A DNA stretch of 33,610 nucleotides from a virus. Below are positions 5,987-13,550 of the stretch, in pieces. A program made the translations under genes and the position numbers. The first letter of the stretch is position 1. Each line of letters opens with the position of its first letter. The stretch lies in the IMG/VR virus record IMGVR_UViG_3300046543_000151, positions 1 through 33,610 of that record; one strand, given 5' to 3'. Below the pieces are notes generated by a model that was not told the origin of the DNA, ran no database searches, and was given only the letters and a program-made list of their open reading frames with translations.

Positions 5987-7552
5987 TTAGGTCTTCAGCG
6001 ACAGTGCGCCGATTGTTGTATTGAAATAGATAGCTCCACTTGGAAGCCCACCAGCACCAGCAGCAGCATCATTCGCATAACGGCGAAGTGAATTGATCGC
6101 GTTAAGCACGAATATGGATGAATTGTTTTCGTCTGGCTCGATCGTGATCGTGGCGCCGTTTAGCCGGTAGCAACCAGTCTTGGTCCATTGGCCATTAGCC
6201 ATAACGCCGGCATCAGTCACCACAGAAGGGAGCCGGGCGTTCGAATTAAGATCATTGAAGATTACGCAGTTTCGGAACGCGACTGTCCCGGCAAAGGAAT
6301 TCGGAAGGAACACACCAGTTCCCCCTGCGGTAGCGCCAGGCTGAAACAAGCAACCATCGAACACTAGACTGTGGAAGAGAGTTTGCCCGACCACGGTCGA
6401 CAAAATGACTCCGAAAGAAGCCGTTTCGAACCAGCATCCGCTAAACAACGTAGGCCGAATGATCGCACCGACGAAGACGACATCCTTTGCATTGGCCGCC
6501 CATGTGCAACCAATAAGCTTTGGTCCACCAATCGATCCGGCGCTTTGCTCAGAAATCGAGAGCGCTGTTGCGTTATTTCCAAATGTGCAACGGTTGAGAA
6601 CAGATTGAGAACCGCCGACGTCACATGCAACGCCAGTGCAATTCTGAAAATCGATGCGTTCGAGCGATGAATCGTAATAACCGTAGTTGCTCGAATTGAT
6701 GAACCCGTTCACGAATCCGAAAACCAGCATGTCAAAAAACGTGACGTGCTGCGCCATCTCGGTCGCTGACCCAGTTTCAAATCCGTTGCAGCTTCCATTT
6801 CCAATCAGCGACAGCGCGCCGAATCGAATTCCTTGGCCTTGATCATTAATGAGTTTGACCATTGAGCCAGAAAAGCCAGCTTTCGCAGCAAGGCGCGTTG
6901 CATATTGCCCTTTACCGACCACGGAAACAGTGGCGTCCATGATGATAGAAGCATCGATCAGAAAGACGCCCGTGCCGAGCTCTACGCAGCCGCCACCGAT
7001 CGCCGCACAATGCGCGATGGCATTGTTGATCGAAGAAACACAAGAGTTCGTTCCGGTCGGATCAGCGCCAAAGTCAGTCGCGTAGACAACATCATTGAGC
7101 CGGTTAGAGAGCTTGGAGCCAGATGCGACTGATCCATCCGTAACGGTGCCATCACTCGGCGCGCCAATGACACGGATAGCGCCACCGCGGACGTAGACTT
7201 TCTGTACGCCTACAGGAATGGGCGAAGTAAAAACAAGCCCATAGCCGGCGAGACTGTATTGATCCGGGCCCTGGAATGAGGCATCGAAAAATACTTCAAT
7301 ATTTGCCGCGGAGAAATACTGGTTCGCAAGAGTCAGCGCGAGCGAGACACCCGGCGTGAAGTCCACACCAGCAGAGAACGTTTCTACCTTGGCGCTCGCC
7401 GCCAGCGAGGCAATATCGGCTTGCGTCAGATAGCGGGAATCGAGCACCGAAATCGGCAATGCTCGCGTGACACCGTTGCAGGTTTGCCAGACTGGCAGTT
7501 TATCGTCTGAATTGACGGACGTTGCTACGCAGAGATCCCCGATGGTCGACAT
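5987..7552 (-). CDS. tailspike with pectate-lyase-like beta-helix
   Basis: This 521-aa protein has an N-terminal adaptor of about 150 residues (MSTIGDLC…DDKLPVWQTCNGVTR). From about residue 157 there is a right-handed beta-helix entry of pectate_lyase_3 type, with ATDFGADPTGTNSCVSSINN, then GGGCVELGTGVFLI and many short strands rich in Gly, Asn, Cys and Val. Such spikes bind and often hydrolyse or deacetylate host surface polysaccharide. No catalytic residues can be pinned down by eye, so depolymerase activity is inferred from fold only. The first 40 residues resemble the 70-aa protein encoded at 25381-25593, probably a shared attachment motif. The gene lies between a small tail protein and the holin. 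Confidence 0.85.
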   Translation of the reverse strand: MSTIGDLCVATSVNSDDKLPVWQTCNGVTRALPISVLDSRYLTQADIASLAASAKVETFSAGVDFTPGVSLALTLANQYFSAANIEVFFDASFQGPDQYSLAGYGLVFTSPIPVGVQKVYVRGGAIRVIGAPSDGTVTDGSVASGSKLSNRLNDVVYATDFGADPTGTNSCVSSINNAIAHCAAIGGGCVELGTGVFLIDASIIMDATVSVVGKGQYATRLAAKAGFSGSMVKLINDQGQGIRFGALSLIGNGSCNGFETGSATEMAQHVTFFDMLVFGFVNGFINSSNYGYYDSSLERIDFQNCTGVACDVGGSQSVLNRCTFGNNATALSISEQSAGSIGGPKLIGCTWAANAKDVVFVGAIIRPTLFSGCWFETASFGVILSTVVGQTLFHSLVFDGCLFQPGATAGGTGVFLPNSFAGTVAFRNCVIFNDLNSNARLPSVVTDAGVMANGQWTKTGCYRLNGATITIEPDENNSSIFVLNAINSLRRYANDAAAGAGGLPSGAIYFNTTIGALSLKT

Positions 7553-7556
7553 GTCT

Positions 7557-7763
7557 TTAGCTCGTTGTGGTTGGTTCTGCGATCGTCCATTGCGTGCCGG
7601 CGATTATCTCCGCGTAAATTGCGCGGCCGTGCGGCATCACATCGTCAGGCGATGCGTTGAATTTGACCGGCGTATTGCCGAGTGACGGAAAGACGACATC
7701 GACAGTGATCATCTTGCGCGAAGCATCCGTATATACCGGATTGGCAATCGAGTGATATTCCAT
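7557..7763 (-). CDS. small tail-associated protein, unknown
   Basis: This 68-aa protein (MEYHSIANPVYTDASRKMITVDVVFPSLG…) lies between the fibre and tailspike genes, one base from the fibre stop and four bases from the spike start. The composition suggests a small beta-rich domain ending in IAEPTTTS. It resembles short conserved proteins found beside tail fibre genes and could be a fibre chaperone or connector, but no family motif is definite. It is accepted as real because it fills the space between two certain genes in the same operon without gaps. Confidence 0.7.
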   Translation of the reverse strand: MEYHSIANPVYTDASRKMITVDVVFPSLGNTPVKFNASPDDVMPHGRAIYAEIIAGTQWTIAEPTTTS

Positions 7764-7764
7764 A

Positions 7765-8811
7765 TCAAGCCGTCCTCACGTAAAGAAATACACCGGCCTG
7801 CGCCGTCCCTGTCGACACCCATGTACCGGCCACAGCTGGCGTCGGCGCTGAAGCATTACCCAATGCAAGCGCGCCAATGCCATTAGCTTGCTGATTAGCG
7901 AGCGCGCTGGCCTGCGTCACGGCCAAGGAGCCATTGATGAGAAGCGGAGCCGCTACGAGAACGTATCGGCTGTTCACCGCGTCCCAAGCAAGAGAACGAG
8001 AACTATCCGTGATCAGAGCGACCGTTCCGCCTTGGGCGATGAGATTCCCGGCCGATCGGATATCGCCGTTTGAAGCGTTGACGCCGCCCTGCGCGACGAT
8101 CGATCCGTCTGCGGTTATCGTGACGCGGCCGAGTTCAACGGTGTTGTCGGAATTGACAGTGCGGAGGATGAATCCGCCCGTGCTGCTGATACCACGATTG
8201 CAAGTTAGAAAGGCTTGGCCTAAGCCAGCGACATCCGCCCATCCCAGATGCACGCCTTGAATAGTCGGAGCGGAAGGATTAGATGCCCTTACCCATCCTG
8301 CATCGACAAACTGCATGCTGAGGTAATAGCGCGATCCGTCATTGCCGACGATGACGCGGGGAATGCTTTCGGGCGATGTCGTATCGGTCGGGACGTAGAC
8401 ATACATCCCATACCCATTGACCCACACTTGATTAGTAGATGAGCCAGAACGAGCGCGAAGCGTGGCAAGATCGGCTGCGCTTTGAACGCTCGACGAAGCC
8501 ACGGCGACCGCTACTGGGTCAGTTTCATTCAATGACGCGTAAATGATTCGACCGGCTGCATCGAGAACCGTAATGGAATACGGTATCTGACAATACATAT
8601 GAATCTGCGCGCCAGCCGATACCGCGTGACCATGCGTCGTTCGGATCGGCTGAGCGACCACGACGCTACCGGCGATGTCAGAAGTGACAACGGCGGGATA
8701 GGCCACAGGATCAAGGCCGGGTTGGCCGATGTAGATCGAGCCAGATTCAAGCGGCTGCCCGTAAAGATCCGTGAAAAAAGGAAGCGCACGCGCCTCGCTG
8801 GTGGCTGCCAT
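7765..8811 (-). CDS. tail fibre/spike protein with P22-tailspike-like head-binding domain
   Basis: This 348-aa protein begins MAATSEARALPFFTDLYG and carries the pattern LESGSIYIGQPGLDPVAYP…AQPIRTTHGH…YSITVLDAAGRIIY. That matches the N-terminal particle-binding domain of P22-type tailspikes (GKIYIGxxxxDP…). After residue about 110 it continues as repeat-like fibre segments (TITADGSIVAQGGVNASNGDIRSAGNLIAQGG) and ends in FLYVRTA. This start was chosen because the domain begins here and GGGAG lies upstream; a longer frame to 8934 overlaps the coat gene. It probably attaches to the tail hub and either binds receptor itself or carries the following spike. Confidence 0.85.
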   Translation of the reverse strand: MAATSEARALPFFTDLYGQPLESGSIYIGQPGLDPVAYPAVVTSDIAGSVVVAQPIRTTHGHAVSAGAQIHMYCQIPYSITVLDAAGRIIYASLNETDPVAVAVASSSVQSAADLATLRARSGSSTNQVWVNGYGMYVYVPTDTTSPESIPRVIVGNDGSRYYLSMQFVDAGWVRASNPSAPTIQGVHLGWADVAGLGQAFLTCNRGISSTGGFILRTVNSDNTVELGRVTITADGSIVAQGGVNASNGDIRSAGNLIAQGGTVALITDSSRSLAWDAVNSRYVLVAAPLLINGSLAVTQASALANQQANGIGALALGNASAPTPAVAGTWVSTGTAQAGVFLYVRTA

Positions 8812-8826
8812 AGCATTCTCCCAAAG

Positions 8827-8867
8827 GTAAGCGAAGCGCCCCGAAGGGCGCCCGAAACGTTGCTTAC
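8827..8867 (-). terminator. two-tier hairpin with UUCG loop after the coat gene
   Basis: On the minus strand GCGCCC-TTCG-GGGCGC (8836-8851) gives a 6-bp GC stem capped by the very stable C(UUCG)G tetraloop. An outer pair, GTAAGC at 8827-8832 with GCTTAC at 8862-8867, encloses it and includes the coat stop codon. There is no clear U-run after the stem, so it may be a partial terminator, an RNA-processing site or a 3'-end stabiliser. Any of these would keep coat message more abundant than the tail genes. Confidence 0.5.
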
Positions 8868-10180
8868 GTTTGGTTGAAGAGCATGATGCCGGCCATTTCC
8901 GGATTGGTGACCGACACGCCATAAAAAGCGTCAACCCGGTACAGCGACTTGTACGTTTCGATGTGCGCTTGCTTGGTCATCACAATTTCGATGCCTTGCT
9001 CCGTCGATCCGCGCATCACTGCGAGGCCTTGATCGGACGGCACAGCCAAACGGCCCGGCAGGATTTCGATCGCTTCCTTCTTCCAGAAGCAGTTCACCGG
9101 AGCCGAAACCGTGTTGAGCCAGGTGATCGCAGCGCCAGTTGCCGGGGTTGCCGTAACGTTCTGGTATGCGAGTTCCGCATCCGTGCCGCCCTGACCCGAG
9201 ATGATGGCCGGAGCGATCGTCACCGTACCCGTACCGCCTGCACCCGAGACGATTGCGACGATACGGAACGTCTTGAGTTGGCCGGTATCCACCTTCGTGA
9301 TCGGGTGGACGTTGTTGACGCCCGTGATCGTGAAGGCGTCGCCGACCTTGACCGTGCCGGACGTGACCGTGATAGCCAAGTTCTGGATACGGTTATCGAC
9401 GTTCGACTGAAGCGGGCCGGTCGGCGATGCTGCGAGAGCCTTCGGGGTGGTGAACTGGTTCGCACCGTTGACCGTAACCGTGACGCCTGCTGCAGCCGTG
9501 AGACGTGCGATGTAATCAGCCTTCAGAACGCGTTCGAAGCCTGCCACCTGACGACCGACCGTTGCCATTTCATAGGCGTTGGCGGCTTTCTGTCCTTCAA
9601 CGACATATGCGCGGCTGGCGAGGTTACCGGCCATTGCGTTGTAATCGCGCGAACCGAAGACCGAATAACGGCCTTCGTAGTCGATGCCCGATTCGTTCAT
9701 CAGCGCATCAGCTTGGGCGATGTCGTCAAAGCCGGTTGCTGCAACCGTGCGCTTCACAACCAGCGTGCCGAGCGTCGAAGCGGCGTTCACGACGGCGAGG
9801 TTGATGTCAGAGGCGATCTTTTGCTTGGCTGCGTCGCCAAGACGGTTTTCTTGCAGAGCGTCTCGCAGTTCGGTCGCGTCCATTGTCCACGGCGAGCTGC
9901 GGATCGTGTCGATCGCGGCCGGGATCGTCAACTGCGTCTTGCCGACGAAGTTTGCGGTCTGGTCCAGACCCGAGAACGAGCGTGCGATGTACGGCATCGG
10001 GCGGCGGATCATGTCGCCGGCACGAGCCATCATGGTTTGATCGTTCTGGAAAACGGTGACGGCTTTCGACATGACCAATTGGTCATTGAAGCCTTCAAGA
10101 AGACGTTCGAAAGCGACGCGCTCTTCCTTGCCGAAGGAATTGGCGGTCGACAGGAAAGGTGCTGAGGGCGGGTTAGACAT
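8864..10180 (-). CDS. major coat protein (P22 gp5-like)
   Basis: This 438-aa protein is close in length to the 430-aa P22 coat. The body is an HK97-fold shell protein with an inserted domain at about residues 240-330 (TVNGANQFTTPKALA…NLAITVTSGTVKVGDAFTITGV…FRIVAIVSGAG). That domain corresponds to the telokin-like I-domain of P22 coat. The C-terminal part matches the P22 plan (VNCFWKKEAIEILPGRLAVP…YKSLYRVDAFYGVSVTNPEMAGI). The start at 10180 is taken because the protein begins MSNPPSAPFLSTANSFGKEER and an AGGA site lies upstream. The gene follows the scaffold after a 212-base leader with an inverted repeat and precedes the fibre gene. Confidence 0.95.
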   Translation of the reverse strand: MSNPPSAPFLSTANSFGKEERVAFERLLEGFNDQLVMSKAVTVFQNDQTMMARAGDMIRRPMPYIARSFSGLDQTANFVGKTQLTIPAAIDTIRSSPWTMDATELRDALQENRLGDAAKQKIASDINLAVVNAASTLGTLVVKRTVAATGFDDIAQADALMNESGIDYEGRYSVFGSRDYNAMAGNLASRAYVVEGQKAANAYEMATVGRQVAGFERVLKADYIARLTAAAGVTVTVNGANQFTTPKALAASPTGPLQSNVDNRIQNLAITVTSGTVKVGDAFTITGVNNVHPITKVDTGQLKTFRIVAIVSGAGGTGTVTIAPAIISGQGGTDAELAYQNVTATPATGAAITWLNTVSAPVNCFWKKEAIEILPGRLAVPSDQGLAVMRGSTEQGIEIVMTKQAHIETYKSLYRVDAFYGVSVTNPEMAGIMLFNQT

Positions 10181-10302
10181 GGCAGTAGTCCTAATAAAAG
10201 AGACGAAAAATGAATGGCGAGAACGCCACAGATTTCGCATCCAGCAGGACTAACGCAGGCAATGCCGCGCCGATGGGGCTGAGATACGGTGAAACAGGCC
10301 GC

Positions 10303-10339
10303 TTATCTCCCGAAAGGATTTAGCTCAGTCAGGAGATAA
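10303..10339 (-). promoter_or_regulatory. 8-bp inverted repeat in the coat leader
   Basis: The gap between the scaffold stop and the coat start (10181-10392) has no convincing gene. It holds TTATCTCC at 10303-10310 and its exact complement GGAGATAA at 10332-10339 with a 21-base loop. No convincing sigma70 promoter was found nearby. The arrangement suggests an RNA structure in the coat leader, perhaps a processing site that sets the ratio of coat to scaffold. Confidence 0.4.
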
Positions 10340-10392
10340 TTAGCTTTCCGAAATGCTACAACTATTTGTTATATCAGGCAAGTAGCGTTTGC

Positions 10393-11238
10393 TTACTTCT
10401 GCGCCATCTGCTTCTTGTACGCAACGACGCGTGAGTAATCGCCTGTGCGGGCTGCCTCGTCGCGAAGCTTTTCAAGTTGCGAGTTTGACGAATTGAAGCC
10501 TGTTCCGCGCTCGGACGTAATGCGAGCTTCCGGCGCCGGGCGGCTGGTTTTCTTCGTAGCCAAGGAAATCTCCAACTTTGCGACTGCGACAGTGAATTTG
10601 ACCGGATCGGTGATCTTCGCGAGATCCATCAACCGAGCAGGCGATTTCGAGAGCGCATAGACCAAGACGGCGGGATCATCAGCGCCGCGCATCAGTAGAC
10701 CGGCCTGCGTCTGGTTCAGGATCGTGCCGACTTCCGATTCGGCTTCTTCGAAGTCTTCCACGCCGAGCGATTCCTTGCGAGCAGCGTAAGACTTCTTGAA
10801 GTTCTCGACTTCCTCTTGTTCCTTGCGCTGGGCATCAAGTTGCGCGCGATTTTTTGCTTCATGCGCGGCCTTGTCATCCATCCACTTATCGTACGCTTCC
10901 GAGAATCGAGTCTCGTCATAGTCGTACTGGTCGAGCGTCGGTTTCGCAGCAAGCCCCTGGACGGGCGGCGGCAACTTCGCGCGCAGCTCGTCGTTCTGCT
11001 TTTGGAGTTCGCGTTTCTCGCGAAGAATCTCCTTGTGGCTCTTGCGCAACTCCGCGACCCACTTGGGCGCCGGTTGGCCCTTCAGTGACGGGGGATCACC
11101 TTCGGGTTGTTCGGCGCCCTCCGCAGGCTCTTGCTCTTGGGACTCCTGATCTTCGTCGTCAAACAAAGCGGGAGCCGCGATTTCGGCAGGCTGTTCCTGC
11201 TCAAGTTCGGGTTGCTGCACATCGAGTTCTTCGTTCAT
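10393..11238 (-). CDS. scaffolding protein (P22 gp8-like)
   Basis: This 281-aa protein is acidic and disordered at the N-terminus (Glu/Gln-rich, residues 1-60). It has a long coiled-coil and charged middle (SHKEILREKRELQKQNDELRA, residues about 75-95) and ends in a basic helix-turn-helix-like tail (LEKLRDEAARTGDYSRVVAYKKQMAQK). In P22 the C-terminal basic HTH binds coat protein and directs procapsid assembly. The start at 11238 is chosen over an upstream ATG because AAAGGTGAG is correctly spaced and the acidic domain begins there. It lies directly upstream of coat, as in P22, but is separated from the terminase gene by a three-gene island on the other strand. Confidence 0.9.
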   Translation of the reverse strand: MNEELDVQQPELEQEQPAEIAAPALFDDEDQESQEQEPAEGAEQPEGDPPSLKGQPAPKWVAELRKSHKEILREKRELQKQNDELRAKLPPPVQGLAAKPTLDQYDYDETRFSEAYDKWMDDKAAHEAKNRAQLDAQRKEQEEVENFKKSYAARKESLGVEDFEEAESEVGTILNQTQAGLLMRGADDPAVLVYALSKSPARLMDLAKITDPVKFTVAVAKLEISLATKKTSRPAPEARITSERGTGFNSSNSQLEKLRDEAARTGDYSRVVAYKKQMAQK

Positions 11239-11249
11239 TCGCTCACCTT

Positions 11250-11294
11250 TAGGTGGAAAAATGCAATTCGGCAAGTATACGACAAATCCACCTA
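11250..11294. promoter_or_regulatory. candidate operator between scaffold and RHH genes
   Basis: TAGGTGGA at 11250-11257 and TCCACCTA at 11287-11294 form a perfect 8-bp inverted repeat in the divergent gap 11239-11327. TATACG occurs at 11276-11281 and 11308-11313. RHH repressors bind short inverted repeats, so this is a natural target for the protein encoded at 11328, which could control both itself and the scaffold side. No clear promoter hexamers were found. The first arm also overlaps the scaffold ribosome-site region. Confidence 0.4.
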
Positions 11295-11327
11295 GTAAGG
11301 ATGACGATATACGTCTACCATACACAC

Positions 11328-11465
11328 ATGGACCGATTCCAAATTTACCTGCCCGAACCGATGCTCAAGCGACTACGCGAGATTGCCGATAAAGAAGGCT
11401 ACTCAGTAGCCGAGGTAATCAGGCGCATGGTTCAGAAACAACTCGACGAAAAGGAACAGAAGTGA
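11328..11465 (+). CDS. ribbon-helix-helix DNA-binding protein (Arc/CopG-like)
   Basis: This 45-aa protein has the full RHH plan: a short strand RFQIYLP (residues 3-9), helix A EPMLKRLREIADKEG (10-24), and helix B SVAEVIRRMVQKQLDE (26-41). Such proteins dimerise through the N-terminal strand and bind inverted repeats in DNA as repressors. The ATG at 11328 places the strand at the N-terminus as in Arc; an in-frame ATG at 11301 is possible and has AAGG just before it. The stop overlaps the next ATG (TGATG). A P22 parallel is the arc/mnt locus, also among late genes, but homology cannot be claimed. Confidence 0.8.
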   Translation: MDRFQIYLPEPMLKRLREIADKEGYSVAEVIRRMVQKQLDEKEQK

Positions 11466-11689
11466 TGCCCTACTTGATGATCGCCTTATTCTCACTCGCC
11501 GCGTTGCGAGTGCTCTATCTGATGCGTCATTCGGTCATGGATGCGATCGGGTTCGTGATCCTGTTCCCATTCGTGCTGGCCGATGACATACGGCGCAACG
11601 GCCGTGAAGTGCTCAAGACTATTTTCGGATGGAGCGCTGCGATTGGCGCCCTATTCCTTGTCATCACCGTTTTTCATATCTCATTCTGA
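11465..11689 (+). CDS. small two-TM membrane protein
   Basis: This 74-aa protein has hydrophobic segments at about residues 2-15 and 23-38 (MDAIGFVILFPFVLA), and a third at 52-72 (IFGWSAAIGALFLVITVFHI). These are separated by basic loops (RHSV; DDIRRNGREVLK). Two or three membrane passes are plausible. It overlaps the RHH stop and the next start (TGATG on each side), so all three genes are translationally coupled. Possible roles are superinfection exclusion or membrane partnering with the following hydroxylase. Both are inference; no known family is recognised. Confidence 0.7.
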   Translation: MPYLMIALFSLAALRVLYLMRHSVMDAIGFVILFPFVLADDIRRNGREVLKTIFGWSAAIGALFLVITVFHISF

Positions 11690-12285
11690 TGCGTAATTTC
11701 CACATCCTCCGCGACGGCATGGACGTAAGCGCCCTCGCGCTCGCAATCTCGATGGACCCTGAACTTTGGACGGCTGACACGTTCCTGCGCAACTATCCAC
11801 AGGGACCGTTCGGCGATACCGACACGATCATGCTGCGCTTCCCGGAGATTCAGACCGGCATGAGCGAGGAAGAAATCGAGCTGTACAAGCAGAACAAGCT
11901 TGCCGGGTACGATCAGCACGAGTCGATCGCTTATCCGGCATGGTCGAAGCTCACGCAGGCGCATCGCTTCGTGTTCGATCTGGCGCAGTTCGCTCAAGCG
12001 ACACGGATCGGCAGAGTAATGGTGAATCGGATTCGCCCTGGCGGCCGCATCTTCCGCCACGCCGACACGCCCGAGCATGTCAGATATTGGCGCCGGTTCC
12101 ATCTTGTGATTCAGGGGCAGCCAGGCGCTGTGATCTATTGTGGCGCGGAGAAAGATGGCAGCAAAGACGAAACGCTTCAGATGCTCACGGGGCGCCTGTT
12201 CTGGTTCAGAAACGAACTTGAACACGAAGTGCGCAACGAATCATCCGTCGATCGCATATCAATGGTGATCGATTTGCACGTTTAG
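11689..12285 (+). CDS. AspH-like 2-oxoglutarate/Fe(II) hydroxylase
   Basis: This 198-aa protein matches the aspartyl/asparaginyl beta-hydroxylase (AspH) cupin fold. The metal motif HxD is His124-Ala-Asp126 (GGRIFRHADTPEH), followed by RFHLVIQG at 136-143. The distal metal histidine is His179 (NELEHEVRNESS), with Arg189 as candidate 2-oxoglutarate ligand (VDRISMVIDL). The family hydroxylates Asp, Asn or other side chains in proteins, and some members act on small molecules. The substrate here is unknown; a capsid or host protein is possible. The gene starts by TGATG overlap with the membrane protein gene. Its stop overlaps the convergent terminase stop by four bases. Confidence 0.85.
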   Translation: MRNFHILRDGMDVSALALAISMDPELWTADTFLRNYPQGPFGDTDTIMLRFPEIQTGMSEEEIELYKQNKLAGYDQHESIAYPAWSKLTQAHRFVFDLAQFAQATRIGRVMVNRIRPGGRIFRHADTPEHVRYWRRFHLVIQGQPGAVIYCGAEKDGSKDETLQMLTGRLFWFRNELEHEVRNESSVDRISMVIDLHV

Positions 12286-13550
12286 ACCTTGGCCCAGTGA
12301 TTCACGGTCGGAATGATCCGAACTGACTGAGCCAGATTCGCCTTCTTGATCCGCTGCTCGGCAACGGCCTTGAAGTGAGACATAGCGATGCAGGTATAGC
12401 GGAACGAATCTGCGGCGTGCGAATGCTCGTCATGCTGCGGATGTCCTGCTTTGTTGCGCGAGTAGCGCCGCAGGTGTTCCAGCAGTAGATCGCAGTCGTC
12501 CGAGATGAACGCCGTCTTGAGCGCCGCGCGGGCTTGCTGGATGCCAGTCTCGACCGGCAGCGATGGAACAATCTGCACCTGCCAACCATACGTGCGCATG
12601 AGTGCTTCGGATGACATACCGGTATGCAGTGAGCGCGCACGGCCATCGTGTGGCAACCAGACGGTGACGTGCTTCCATCCGTTCTCAATTAGCCAATCGC
12701 TGTAGTCCTTCAGCGACAGACCGTTATCCTCATGGAATGCCAGCACACGAAGACCGCTGATGTCGGCCTGCGCGATCGTGATTGAGGTAAGGTCGGCAAC
12801 GCCCAAGTCGAAAATGGCGTGCGTCGTCAGTGCTGGATCTTCGGAGATTGGCCGGATGCGATTCCCAACCGATAGCGCGTGCATCTCCTTTCGGTAGATA
12901 GCGCCATCTGTCGCTGCCATCGGCACGCCTTCCCAAATATGGTCGTAACGGTCTGGATCGTCATTCTTCGAACGCTGTCGTTCAGCTTCGAGCGCGGCAT
13001 TCCAGAACGGATTGCGGTCCCAGTTCACCTGTACGACGCGGGCATTGGCGGGCGGCTTTGCGATGAACGTCGTGTAGACCGGATCGGTATCCATCTCCGG
13101 GTTCATCGACATCCAGATTTCTGACGTTTCTTTGCGGATAGTCGGCAGCAACAGATCGAGCGAGCGTTGCGACAATGCTTGAGCTTCCTCGCACCAGACA
13201 ATATCGATGTTGTCGAGCGACTTGATCGAATCTGCCGTGACATCCGACAGACCACGGAAAATGAACTTGCTACCGTTTGCCCCGGCGATTTCCGTATTCT
13301 TGACGGTGAAAAACGACGATAGCCCTGCCGCGGCGATACGCGATTCGATCATCGACTTGACCGATTCATTGATCGATTGCTGAATCTCACGGCAGCATAG
13401 GACGCGGATCGGCTCGGATGCCGCGCGAATGATAAGCGCCGTCCCGAATGACATAGACTTGCCGGAGCCGCGCCCACCGTGAAAAACGGTATAGCGCGGA
13501 CCTTGAGTCAGCAAGCATTCAGCCCATTCCGGAAGGGAAATCTCGCTCAT
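12282..13550 (-). CDS. terminase large subunit (packaging ATPase-nuclease)
   Basis: This 422-aa motor protein has Walker A GGRGSGKS (residues 25-32), Walker B IDIVWCEEA (115-123, with catalytic Glu121) and the coupling motif MSMNP at about 147-151. Its C-terminal RNase H-like nuclease carries Asp248 (THAIFDLGVAD) and an acidic site in HAADSFRY near residue 389. The type is the PBSX/Terminase_3 branch. It translocates DNA into the procapsid through the portal and cuts at termination. It overlaps the portal stop by four bases (ATGA). The candidate small subunit is more than 13 kb upstream in the operon, not adjacent as in P22. Confidence 0.95.
   Translation of the reverse strand: MSEISLPEWAECLLTQGPRYTVFHGGRGSGKSMSFGTALIIRAASEPIRVLCCREIQQSINESVKSMIESRIAAAGLSSFFTVKNTEIAGANGSKFIFRGLSDVTADSIKSLDNIDIVWCEEAQALSQRSLDLLLPTIRKETSEIWMSMNPEMDTDPVYTTFIAKPPANARVVQVNWDRNPFWNAALEAERQRSKNDDPDRYDHIWEGVPMAATDGAIYRKEMHALSVGNRIRPISEDPALTTHAIFDLGVADLTSITIAQADISGLRVLAFHEDNGLSLKDYSDWLIENGWKHVTVWLPHDGRARSLHTGMSSEALMRTYGWQVQIVPSLPVETGIQQARAALKTAFISDDCDLLLEHLRRYSRNKAGHPQHDEHSHAADSFRYTCIAMSHFKAVAEQRIKKANLAQSVRIIPTVNHWAKV

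Noticed and set aside
8870-10165. 431-aa plus-strand frame opposite the coat gene
   Set aside because: It has the Arg/Asp-rich composition typical of an antisense shadow of a GC-rich gene; the coat protein on the other strand is certain.
12282-12285. Shared terminator between the convergent hydroxylase and terminase genes
   Set aside because: The stops overlap by four bases, but no stem followed by a T-run was found on either side.
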